DNA from: Avichristensenella sp031549905
GTDB lineage: Bacteria > Bacillota > Clostridia > Christensenellales > Aristaeellaceae
DNA length: 51,275 nt
Assembly: GCA_031549905.1 (NCBI GenBank)
Contig: JAVBPC010000004.1
Coordinates: forward strand, 1 to 51,275
Direction: 5' to 3'
Shown piece after piece: positions 17,204 to 24,531 of the stretch (positions within the stretch are counted from its first letter, which is position 1; every line of letters begins with the position of its first letter). Made by a program: the position numbers and the translations under genes. Under the pieces are notes generated by a model, which saw only the letters and a list, made by a program, of their open reading frames with translations, was not told the origin of the DNA and searched no databases.

Positions 17204-17291
17204 TTATGCGCATAAACAAGCAGAAACTAAGAATGCATATGCAAAGCCTGCATAAAAAGGCGTTGACATATGCAGAATGCGCTTGTATACT
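17204..17291 (+). promoter_or_regulatory. Promoter and possible operators of the DUF3798 ABC operon
   Basis: The promoter is near consensus: TTGACA at 17263-17268, 17-base spacer, TATACT at 17286-17291. Two perfect palindromes lie upstream: TTATGCGCATAA at 17204-17215 and TGCATATGCA at 17234-17243. A partial repeat CATATGCA overlaps the -35 region (17267-17274). The arrangement suggests a regulator binding site, but no specific regulator can be named. Confidence 0.65.
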
Positions 17292-17326
17292 TATTGGGTA
17301 TTCATCGAATGTGAAGGAGGATACCC

Positions 17327-18460
17327 ATGAAGAAGCTGCTTTGCGCATTGCTGACAGCCCTGATGCTGGTCTCTCTCGCCACGGCCGCGTTTGCCGCCGA
17401 TTACAAGATCGCCATCATCACCGGCACAACGACCCAGGGCGAAGAAGAGTACCGCGCGGCCGAGAAACTTGCCGCCCAGTATGACAACATCCTGACGGAT
17501 ACCTATCCGGATAACTTCTCTTCCGAAATCGAGGCCACCAAGCAAAAGCTGGTGCAGTTCGCGTTTGACCCGGATGTCAAAGCGATCATCATGTGCCAGG
17601 CCGTTCCCGGCTGCGCCGCCGCCTTCCAGGAGATCCGCGAAATGCGCGATGACATCCTGCTGATCGCCGGTGTCCCGCAGGAATCCCCCTCCACCATCAC
17701 CGCCGCGGCAGACTTCTGCCTCTACTCCGATGAGCCCGCCGCCGGCGCGCAGATCGTTGAGACGCTCAAGGGCTGGGGTGTGGATGTGTTCGTTCACTAT
17801 TCGTTCCCGCGCCACATGGCGATGGAGACGATCGTTGCCCGCTATAACATCATGAAGGCCGCCTGCGAAGAGGCCGGCATTGAGTTCGTTGACCGCACCG
17901 CGCCCGACCCCACCGCCGAAGCCGGCAGCACTGCCTCCCAGCAGTTCATCCTGGAGAACGTGCCGGAAGTGATGCAGGAGTTTGCGGACAAGAAGGTCGC
18001 GTTCTTCACGACCAACTGCGGCATGCAGGAACCGCTGCAGACCGCCGTGCTGGCGCAGCCTAACGCGTACTACCCGCTGCCCTGCTGCCCCAGCCCCTAC
18101 CACGCGGTCCCGGCCTCCATGGAAATTGGCGTAACCGCCGAATCCTATGGCGATCCCGAGGCGATGCTCAAGCAGATCGCTGCCGTGCTGAAAGAGAATG
18201 ACGCGCTGGGCCGCTTCTCCACATGGCCGCTGCCGGTCAACATGGCGTTCATCTATGCCGCGCATGACTATGCCGTCAAGTGGATCGAAGGCGAAGTCGA
18301 AGGGCGCAATGACAAGGATGCCGTGTATGCCTCCATGCTTGCCGCGACCGGTGCCGATGCCATGGATTTCGTAAACTACACTGACTCCGAAGGCACTACC
18401 TATGACAACTATTACATGGTGATGCTGCCGGCCGTCAACTTCGCGGACTACGCTGAGTAA
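17327..18460 (+). CDS. DUF3798 family ABC transporter substrate-binding protein
   Basis: This 377-residue exported protein has a Sec signal peptide ending AAFA-A at about residue 23 and no lipobox cysteine. The mature part begins YKIAIITGTTTQGEEEYRAAE, typical of DUF3798, a periplasmic-binding-fold family of unknown ligand. Six or more cysteines are scattered through the protein, including a CC pair in YYPLPCCPSPYH. It is followed by a fused ATPase and two permeases of the ribose/BMP class, so it is the binding component of that importer. How it stays at the surface without a lipid anchor is unclear. A strong promoter and AAGGAGG site precede the ATG. Confidence 0.85.
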   Translation: MKKLLCALLTALMLVSLATAAFAADYKIAIITGTTTQGEEEYRAAEKLAAQYDNILTDTYPDNFSSEIEATKQKLVQFAFDPDVKAIIMCQAVPGCAAAFQEIREMRDDILLIAGVPQESPSTITAAADFCLYSDEPAAGAQIVETLKGWGVDVFVHYSFPRHMAMETIVARYNIMKAACEEAGIEFVDRTAPDPTAEAGSTASQQFILENVPEVMQEFADKKVAFFTTNCGMQEPLQTAVLAQPNAYYPLPCCPSPYHAVPASMEIGVTAESYGDPEAMLKQIAAVLKENDALGRFSTWPLPVNMAFIYAAHDYAVKWIEGEVEGRNDKDAVYASMLAATGADAMDFVNYTDSEGTTYDNYYMVMLPAVNFADYAE

Positions 18461-18484
18461 CATGGGTTATCTCTAGGGTTTTTG

Positions 18485-18520
18485 CGGCCCGTTTCGGCTT
18501 CCTTTGGCCGGAACGGGCCG
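18485..18520 (+). promoter_or_regulatory. Intercistronic hairpin between binding-protein and ATPase genes
   Basis: CGGCCCGTT and CGGC pair with GGCCG and AACGGGCCG across a short loop in the 105-base gap. There is no T-run after it. Such hairpins commonly stabilise the upstream mRNA so that the binding protein is made in excess over the membrane components. Confidence 0.6.
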
Positions 18521-18565
18521 ATTCCGTAGCGGCCCGGCAGGGACGCTGCAAAGGGGGAAGAGTCC

Positions 18566-20542
18566 TTGACAGAGGCACCATACATACTGGAGATGCTAGG
18601 CATCACCAAGAAATACGGCGCCACAACGGTGCTTTCCGATGTGACGCTCAAGGTGCGCCCCGGGGAAATACACGCGCTGCTGGGTGAAAACGGCGCGGGC
18701 AAATCCACGCTGATGAACGTGCTGTTTGGCATGCCGGTGATCAAAGAGACAGGCGGATTCCAAGGCGAGGTGCGCTTCGCCGGGGAGGCCGTCAGCATTG
18801 CTTCGCCGCACGATGCCATGGGGCGCGGGATTGGCATGGTGCATCAGGAGTTCATGCTCATCCCTGGGTTCACCATAACCGAGAATATCAAGCTGAACCG
18901 GGAGCTTTCCAAACCCAACCTTGTCAGCCGCGTGCTGGGCGAGGCAATGGAAACGCTCGATAGCGAGCAGATGGCGAAGGATGCCAGGAGGGCGCTGGAC
19001 AGCGTAGGCATGGGCATTTCGGAGTTTGCCATGGTGGAAGGGCTGCCGGTCGGATTTATGCAATTTGTGGAGATTGCCCGCGAGATTGACAAAACGGGTG
19101 TGAAGCTGCTGGTGTTTGATGAGCCGACCGCCGTGCTGACCGAGGGCGAGGCCGAGCAGCTGATCCGCGTGATGAAGAACCTGAGCGCGCAGGGTATCGC
19201 GATCATCTTCATTACCCATAGGCTGGATGAGGTGATTGCGGCTTCAGATACGATCACGATCCTGCGCGACGGAAAGCTTGCCGCCACCAGGGAAACGAAG
19301 GATGTTACCCTGGAAGAGATGGCAAAGCTGATGATCGGCCGCAGCGGTGAAAGCCTGCTGGATGGCGGCCGCCGGAAGCTGCCGGATGACCTACCTCCTG
19401 CGATGAAAATTCGCGGCCTTACCGTCAAAATGCCCGGAGAGGAAGCCAAGGGGATCGACCTGGATGTGCGCCGGGGCGAGATACTGGGCATCGGCGGATT
19501 GGCCGGGCAGGGCAAAGTGGGCATACCGAACGGGATTATGGGCCTGTATCCGTCAAAGGGCGAAGTGGAGCTGTTTGGCGAGCCGCTGATCCTGGGTGAC
19601 GCGGGCAAAGCGCTTGCGCGCGGGCTAGCGATGGTATCGGAGGACCGCCGCGGCGTCGGCCTATTGCTGGAAGAGAGCATTGAGGACAACATCGCGTTCA
19701 GCGCCATGGAAGCGCACCGCGATTTTCAAAAACCGCTGCTGCCAAACCCCGAAAAGGTGCGCAAAAACCCGCTGCTGCTGGTGCTGTGCGTGCTTGTGAC
19801 GGCGGCGCTGCTGGCTGTGGGGTTCTATGGCGATGCGCAGTGGCCGGAGCGGAAGCAAAAGGCCGCGCCAGCACAGCAGGTGGAAACGCTGCCGGAAGAA
19901 GTGGCGGCGCTTGATGAGGAAGCCCCGTCCGCTGAAGACGACGGCGGCACGCTGGATGATCTGGAGCTGGAAGACGCGCCGCAGATCGATTCCTCCGCGC
20001 CCGCGATCGCCCGGATTTCACCCGCGTTCCTGATCTTTGGTGTGATCGGCGCGCTTGGCGTGGTGTATAGTGCGCTGTACCCGCTGATCGGGAAGCAGAC
20101 CGACCGCGTCCGCGTTAAGGACGGCAAGGGCGTACGCGCGTACGCGAACCGGATGATCAGGGAGCTGGACATCCGCTGCCGCGGCCCGCTGCAAAAGGCA
20201 GGCACGCTTTCCGGCGGCAACCAGCAGAAGGTGTGCGTAGCCCGCGCGCTGGCGCTGAAGCCTAAGTTCCTGTTCGTATCCGAACCCACGCGCGGCATCG
20301 ACATCGGCGCGAAGCGGCTGGTGCTGGAAACGCTGATGCGCCTGAACCGCGAAACGGGCATGACCATCGTGATGGTATCCTCGGAGCTGCTGGAGCTGCG
20401 CTCCATCTGCGACCGCATCGCCATCGTTGCCGAGGGGCGCGTGATCGACACCTTCGCCGCCGACGCATCCGATGTGGAGATCGGCCTTGCGATGAGCGGC
20501 ATCAAATCTACAGCGCAAAAAGAAAAGGAGGCGACGCCATGA
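18566..20542 (+). CDS. Fused double ABC ATPase with a predicted membrane hairpin inside the second domain
   Basis: This 658-residue ATPase has the tandem layout of RbsA/MglA sugar and nucleoside importers. Domain 1 has Walker A GENGAGKST (40-48), a changed signature PVGFMQ (161-166) and Walker B LLVFDEPTAV. Domain 2 has a degenerate Walker A (GLAGQGKVG), the switch MVSEDRRGVGLL (356-367), a normal signature LSGGNQQK (548-555) and Walker B FLFVSEPTRGID, where the usual Asp is Ser. Between the switch and the signature lies an insertion (about 387-515) with two hydrophobic helices (about 401-420 and 485-508) joined by an acidic, proline-rich loop. The TTG start has GGGGGAAG upstream. The stop overlaps the permease start. 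Confidence 0.88.
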   Translation: MTEAPYILEMLGITKKYGATTVLSDVTLKVRPGEIHALLGENGAGKSTLMNVLFGMPVIKETGGFQGEVRFAGEAVSIASPHDAMGRGIGMVHQEFMLIPGFTITENIKLNRELSKPNLVSRVLGEAMETLDSEQMAKDARRALDSVGMGISEFAMVEGLPVGFMQFVEIAREIDKTGVKLLVFDEPTAVLTEGEAEQLIRVMKNLSAQGIAIIFITHRLDEVIAASDTITILRDGKLAATRETKDVTLEEMAKLMIGRSGESLLDGGRRKLPDDLPPAMKIRGLTVKMPGEEAKGIDLDVRRGEILGIGGLAGQGKVGIPNGIMGLYPSKGEVELFGEPLILGDAGKALARGLAMVSEDRRGVGLLLEESIEDNIAFSAMEAHRDFQKPLLPNPEKVRKNPLLLVLCVLVTAALLAVGFYGDAQWPERKQKAAPAQQVETLPEEVAALDEEAPSAEDDGGTLDDLELEDAPQIDSSAPAIARISPAFLIFGVIGALGVVYSALYPLIGKQTDRVRVKDGKGVRAYANRMIRELDIRCRGPLQKAGTLSGGNQQKVCVARALALKPKFLFVSEPTRGIDIGAKRLVLETLMRLNRETGMTIVMVSSELLELRSICDRIAIVAEGRVIDTFAADASDVEIGLAMSGIKSTAQKEKEATP

Positions 20543-21615
20543 GCCAGGAAATGCTGCCAAAAGAGTCCGTAGGCCAGTCCCTGCGCAAAGGGCTTCGCAG
20601 GTTTGGCATCACCAGGATCATCATCGTTTGCTTCTTCCTGTTCCTGGTCATCATGGCGGGGGTGCAGGGGCTGCGCGTGCCTTCGCTGATGAGCAACGTG
20701 CTGCTGCGCGCCGGGTTTAACAGCATCCTGGTGCTGGCGATGCTGCCAGGCATTCAGTGCGGCATCGGCCTGAACATGGGGATGACGCTGGGCATCATCG
20801 GCGGCCTGCTGTCCACCCTGATCAGCCTGGAATACGGCATGACCGGCTGGGGCGGGTTCATGTTTTCGATCACGCTGGGGGCGCTGCTGGGCGCGGTGAT
20901 CGGCTACTTTTACAGCCTGCTGCTCAACCGCCTGAAGGGGCAGGAGATGGCGGTATCGACGTACGTCGGCTTCTCTTTTGTGGCGCTGATGTGCGTGTTC
21001 TGGATGATTCTGCCGTTCCACAACCCGAAGCTGACGTGGGCGCTTGGCTCCGGCCTTCGCCTGACGCACAACATGGCTTCATCCTTCGGAAAGATCCTCA
21101 ATAACTTCCTGGCCTTTAAGATCGGCGGGCTGACGGTGCCGACAGGGCTGTATCTGTTCCTGGCGCTGGCATGCCTGCTGATGTGGCTGTTCCTGCGCTC
21201 GCGCACAGGCGTGGCGATGAGCGCCGTCGGCGCAAACCCGCGCTTTGCGGAGGCCACTGGCATCAACGTGGACCGCATGCGCACGGTGGGCACGGTGATG
21301 TCTACTGCCATCGCGGCGGTGGGCATCGTGGTGTACTCGCAAGGGTATGGGTTTATGCAAATTTACAACGCGCCCAAGCAAATGGGCTTTATCGCTGCCA
21401 GTGCGATCCTGATCGGCGGGGCGACAACCACGCGCGCGAAGCTGTCGCATGTGGTAATCGGCGCGATCCTGTTCAATGGCATCCTGACGCTGGGCATGCC
21501 GGTGGCGAACGCCCTGGTGCCGCAGGGGAATATCTCCGAGGTGATGCGCATCCTCATTTCAAACGGCATCATCCTCTACGCGCTGACCAAATCGGGAGGT
21601 GAGCTGCGTGACTGA
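20539..21615 (+). CDS. ABC importer permease, BPD_transp_2 family (first)
   Basis: This 358-residue integral membrane protein has about eight or nine hydrophobic helices and the cytoplasmic coupling motif GANPRFAEATGINVDR (about 231-246), as in ribose, branched amino acid and BMP-type permeases. It overlaps the ATPase gene by four bases (ATGA) and the second permease by eight, so the complex is a heterodimeric channel. The ligand is unknown and set by the DUF3798 protein. Confidence 0.9.
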   Translation: MSQEMLPKESVGQSLRKGLRRFGITRIIIVCFFLFLVIMAGVQGLRVPSLMSNVLLRAGFNSILVLAMLPGIQCGIGLNMGMTLGIIGGLLSTLISLEYGMTGWGGFMFSITLGALLGAVIGYFYSLLLNRLKGQEMAVSTYVGFSFVALMCVFWMILPFHNPKLTWALGSGLRLTHNMASSFGKILNNFLAFKIGGLTVPTGLYLFLALACLLMWLFLRSRTGVAMSAVGANPRFAEATGINVDRMRTVGTVMSTAIAAVGIVVYSQGYGFMQIYNAPKQMGFIAASAILIGGATTTRAKLSHVVIGAILFNGILTLGMPVANALVPQGNISEVMRILISNGIILYALTKSGGELRD

Positions 21616-22849
21616 AAAACGCTTTTCCTTGAAACAAGGGCTGATGCAAAACGCGGTGGCGGTGATGTTCATCCTGCTGAGCGTGGCGTGCGTGATGCTG
21701 TCCGGCATGAGGCTGACTGCGCTGACGTACGAGCTGATGGGCCGCATCGTGCGCAACCTGTTTATCATCCTGGCGCTGATCATCCCGGTTGTGGCGGGCA
21801 TGGGCATCAACTTTGCCATCACCATCGGCGCGATGGCGGCGCAGATCGCCATCCTGCTGACGCTGAACTGGAAGATTCCCGGCATCTGGGGCTTCCTGGC
21901 CGCGTGTGGCATGACGGTGCCGCTGGCGGTGGTGTTTGGCCTGCTGGTGGGCATTCTGCTCAACAAGATGAAGGGCCAGGAAATGATCGGTTCCATGATC
22001 CTGGGCTACTTCGCCAACGGGCTGTATCAGCTGCTGTTCCTGTACATTTTCGGCACGCTGATCCCCATCAACAACCCAGACCTGACCATCGTGGGCGCGT
22101 CGGGCATCCGCAACACGCTGGATCTGTCCGTAAAGTACGGGTTCAAAGGCGCGCTGGATAACCTGGTGCGGCTCAAGTTCGTGGAGGCGGTGTACTGGTT
22201 TGCGGGCATATTTGTGGTGATGTACCTGCTGCTGTTCCTCTTCAAAAAGAAGAAGCTGTCGCAGCTGATCCGCGTGGCGGTTGTTGCCGCTGTATGTGTG
22301 GTGGCAATGCAGTTCAAAACCGTGCGCGATCAGTTCGCCATGACGCAAGTGCCGATGGTGACATTTGCGCTCATCGCGCTGCTGTGCGTGTTCAACGTGG
22401 TGATCATGCGCACGCGGCTTGGGCAGCGGTTCCGTGCCGTGGGCCAGAACCGCGCGGTGGCGAACGCCGCGGGCATTGATGTCAACCGCACCAGAATCAC
22501 TGCGATCACCATTTCGACCGTGCTGGCGGGGCTTGGGCAGGTCATCTTCATGCAGAACTTCGGCGCGCTGCAAACCTATAGCGCGCATGAGCAGGTTGGC
22601 CTGTACGCGGGTGCGGCCATCCTGGTGGGCGGCGCGTCGATCATGCGCGCGACGAACGCGCAGGCGATCCTGGGCTGCGTGCTGTTCCACATCCTGTTCA
22701 TCGTGACCCCGCGCGCGGGCAACACGCTGTTTGGCGACCCGGCCATCGGCGAACACTTCCGTGTGTTCATTTCCTATGGCGTCATCGCGCTGGCGCTGGT
22801 GCTGCACGGGCTGCGCAGCCGCAGGGCCGCTAAGGAACTGCAAGCATGA
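21608..22849 (+). CDS. ABC importer permease, BPD_transp_2 family (second)
   Basis: This 413-residue permease has about ten hydrophobic helices and the coupling motif GQNRAVANAAGIDVNR. It is longer than its partner because of an extra loop and helix near the middle (PINNPDLTIVGASG to FLFKKKKLSQLIR). GTG at 21608 is preferred to the in-frame GTG at 21599 because GGGAGGTGA (21595-21603) is well spaced only for the former. It ends the operon, with a terminator 24 bases on. Confidence 0.9.
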   Translation: MTEKRFSLKQGLMQNAVAVMFILLSVACVMLSGMRLTALTYELMGRIVRNLFIILALIIPVVAGMGINFAITIGAMAAQIAILLTLNWKIPGIWGFLAACGMTVPLAVVFGLLVGILLNKMKGQEMIGSMILGYFANGLYQLLFLYIFGTLIPINNPDLTIVGASGIRNTLDLSVKYGFKGALDNLVRLKFVEAVYWFAGIFVVMYLLLFLFKKKKLSQLIRVAVVAAVCVVAMQFKTVRDQFAMTQVPMVTFALIALLCVFNVVIMRTRLGQRFRAVGQNRAVANAAGIDVNRTRITAITISTVLAGLGQVIFMQNFGALQTYSAHEQVGLYAGAAILVGGASIMRATNAQAILGCVLFHILFIVTPRAGNTLFGDPAIGEHFRVFISYGVIALALVLHGLRSRRAAKELQA

Positions 22850-22872
22850 TTTAACAGCATCTTGTCTTTAAG

Positions 22873-22912
22873 GCTCCCTTTTCGTTTGACGAAAATGGGA
22901 GCTTTTCTTTGT
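22873..22912 (+). terminator. Rho-independent terminator of the ABC operon
   Basis: GCTCCC (22873-22878) and TTTTCG pair with CGAAAA and GGGAGC (22897-22902), followed by TTTTCTTTG. Confidence 0.82.
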
Positions 22913-22933
22913 TATTTTGGCGCAGAAACCCCC

Positions 22934-22962
22934 TTGACGAATGCTTCCAGTTTATGTAAAAT
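22934..22962 (+). promoter_or_regulatory. Promoter of the FMN-binding protein gene
   Basis: TTGACG (22934-22939), 17-base spacer, TAAAAT (22957-22962) with TG just before the -10 box. GGAGGAG follows ahead of the ATG at 22994. Confidence 0.75.
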
Positions 22963-22993
22963 GACAACAGATTAACAATATGGAGGAGAACCA

Positions 22994-24055
22994 ATGAAGA
23001 AACTTATTTCCCTGCTTCTGGTACTGTTGCTGTTTGCCGCGCCCGCGCTTGCGTCGGAAATCACGGTAGAAGGCGCTTATACGGATGGCGTGTATGTTGG
23101 CGAAGGCAATGGATATCTGGGTGCGATGAAGGTTGAAGTTACCGTTGCTGGCGGCAAGATCACGGAAATCAAGCTGGTTGAGACGGTGGATACGGAAGCC
23201 ATCTACAAGACCGCCGTGGATAGCGTGATCCCCGCGATCATCGAAAAGAACACGATCAACGATGTGGATGTGCAGACCAGCGCGACCTATTCATCCCTGG
23301 GCATCATGGAAGCCGTTGCGGCCGCCCTGGAGCAGGCCGGCGCGACGGTTACCCGCCCCGAAGTGGAAGAGGTTGAGGTCGAGGTTGCTGTTCTTGAAAA
23401 CGGTTCCGTGTACCATGGCATGGGCGCTGTGCCGAACTTCCGCGTAGGCCCCGGCAAGGACAGCGAAGAGGTGCCGGTGTACTCCTTCAACGTGACGATG
23501 GCGTCTGTGCTGTTTGATGAAGAAGGCCGCATCCTGGATATGCAGATAGACATCTACGAAGTCAGCACCCCGAACTATGACGGCGCGAGCATGCCGCATT
23601 TCTCCGGCTGGCCCGCCACCGAAGGCTACAACACTATGGACCACGAGACCGAGGCGCTCATCGGCAAGTCCGAGAACACCGAGGAGCTGAGCAAGGCCGA
23701 AGTGAACGGCTGGCTGACCAAGCGCGAGCGCGGCGCCGATTACGGCATGAACGCCCAGAACGAATGGTACATGCAGATGGACGCGTATCAGCAGATGTTC
23801 ATCGGCTTCACCGTTGAAGAAGTGCGCGAGTGGTTCACTGCGTACACCTCCACGCGCAACGGCCGCCCGATTAAGCCCACCTCTGAGAACGAAGCGGATG
23901 TTGCCGCGCTGGCCGCGATGACAGACGAAGAAAAGGCGATGCTGGCTGATGTCGTGTCCAGCGCGACGATGAGCCTCTCCGACGCGCATGGTTTCATCCT
24001 GGAAGCCGTTGAAAAGGCGTGGGAGAACGCGAAGCTGGCTGCGGTGATCGAGTAA
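22994..24055 (+). CDS. Secreted protein with two flavin-attachment (FMN_bind) motifs
   Basis: This 353-residue exported protein has a Sec signal peptide (1-20, ALA-S) without a lipobox. Residues 23-113 are an FMN_bind domain with DVQTSATYS (92-100). A second region (about 160-345) ends with DVVSSATMS (319-327). Both fit the D-x2-[ST]-x-[AG]-[ST]-x-S type consensus at which ApbE flavin transferases esterify FMN to threonine (Thr98 and Thr325 here). It probably carries electrons outside the membrane. Two related domains in one chain suggest duplication. It has its own promoter just after the DUF3798 importer operon; a link to that importer is only positional. No apbE is visible in the window. 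Confidence 0.8.
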   Translation: MKKLISLLLVLLLFAAPALASEITVEGAYTDGVYVGEGNGYLGAMKVEVTVAGGKITEIKLVETVDTEAIYKTAVDSVIPAIIEKNTINDVDVQTSATYSSLGIMEAVAAALEQAGATVTRPEVEEVEVEVAVLENGSVYHGMGAVPNFRVGPGKDSEEVPVYSFNVTMASVLFDEEGRILDMQIDIYEVSTPNYDGASMPHFSGWPATEGYNTMDHETEALIGKSENTEELSKAEVNGWLTKRERGADYGMNAQNEWYMQMDAYQQMFIGFTVEEVREWFTAYTSTRNGRPIKPTSENEADVAALAAMTDEEKAMLADVVSSATMSLSDAHGFILEAVEKAWENAKLAAVIE

Positions 24056-24116
24056 CGGTTGGGGGCTTTGCCCCCGCACCCCCACTTAGGGGCCTAAGGC
24101 CCCTAGAGCAATTTTC

Positions 24117-24253
24117 GGAAACAATCGGAATGGCTTTGCGAGAGATTTTGCCGTTTTGCTAAGCCGAGGGAGCAAGGCGTAGCAGCGCTACGCCGCGTGG
24201 ACGAGGCAACGCGAGGCGGCAAAAGATCCGCAAAGACATGCCGAATGTTTTCG
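24117..24253. repeat. Long imperfect palindrome, about 137 bp
   Basis: The two halves are near-perfect reverse complements about position 24185. GGCGTAGC and GCTACGCC form the centre, ATTTTGCCG pairs with CGGCAAAAGAT further out, CTTTGCG with CGCAAAG, and GAAACAATCGGAATG with CATGCCGAATGTTTTC at the tips. The middle of each arm pairs less well. It contains no gene and could be a MITE-like or REP-like element. Confidence 0.7.
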
Positions 24254-24267
24254 CAAAATACTCTATG

Positions 24268-24306
24268 AACCCCTGCTTCCGCTCACGCGGGGCAGGGGTT
24301 GTTTTT
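24268..24306 (+). terminator. Rho-independent terminator distal to the FMN-binding gene
   Basis: AACCCCTGC (24268-24276) pairs with GCAGGGGTT (24292-24300), followed by GTTTTTG. It is 213 bases past the stop codon, on the far side of the long palindrome. Confidence 0.7.
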
Positions 24307-24330
24307 GTGTTTGCTGAGTGCATTGCGGAA

Positions 24331-24362
24331 AATAGTAAAAGGGCTGGGATGCGTCCCAGCCC
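24331..24362 (-). terminator. Terminator for the hybrid kinase transcript
   Basis: On the minus strand GGGCTGGGA pairs with TCCCAGCCC (24362-24341) and is followed by TTTTACTATTTT. It lies about 170 bases past the kinase stop. Confidence 0.65.
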
Positions 24363-24531
24363 TCTTCTGCTTTGCTTCAAGAAATTTTTAACCCCTGTGC
24401 AGGGATTCTTAAGGGCTTAGGCCCTTGAAGGGGAAGGGATTTCTTGCGAAATCCCTTTATGGCGCAATATCTTTGAAATCGCGCCGCGTGGGGTTCCAAG
24501 GGGCAAGGCCCCTTGGTGGTTCCCTATTCTC

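Larger units (their letters stand above)
24056..24531. repeat. Repeat-rich intergenic block with no gene
   Basis: This 476-base gap between convergent genes holds a mosaic of palindromes: GGGGGC/GCCCCC (24061-24075), TAGGGGCC/GGCCCCTA (24087-24105), a 137-base palindrome (24117-24253), a terminator (24268-24306), GGGCTGGGA/TCCCAGCCC (24341-24362), CCCTG/CAGGG (24393-24404), TTAAGGGC/GCCCTTGA (24409-24427), AAGGGATTTC/GAAATCCCTT (24434-24457), GGCGCAAT.../CGCGCC (24461-24485) and CCAAGGGGC/GCCCCTTGG (24496-24516). No reading frame here looks coding. Confidence 0.8.

Noticed and set aside
18566..20542. Two separate genes or a frameshift in the ABC ATPase
   Set aside because: The frame is open throughout, codon use is uniform, and both nucleotide-binding domains continue across the insertion in the same frame.
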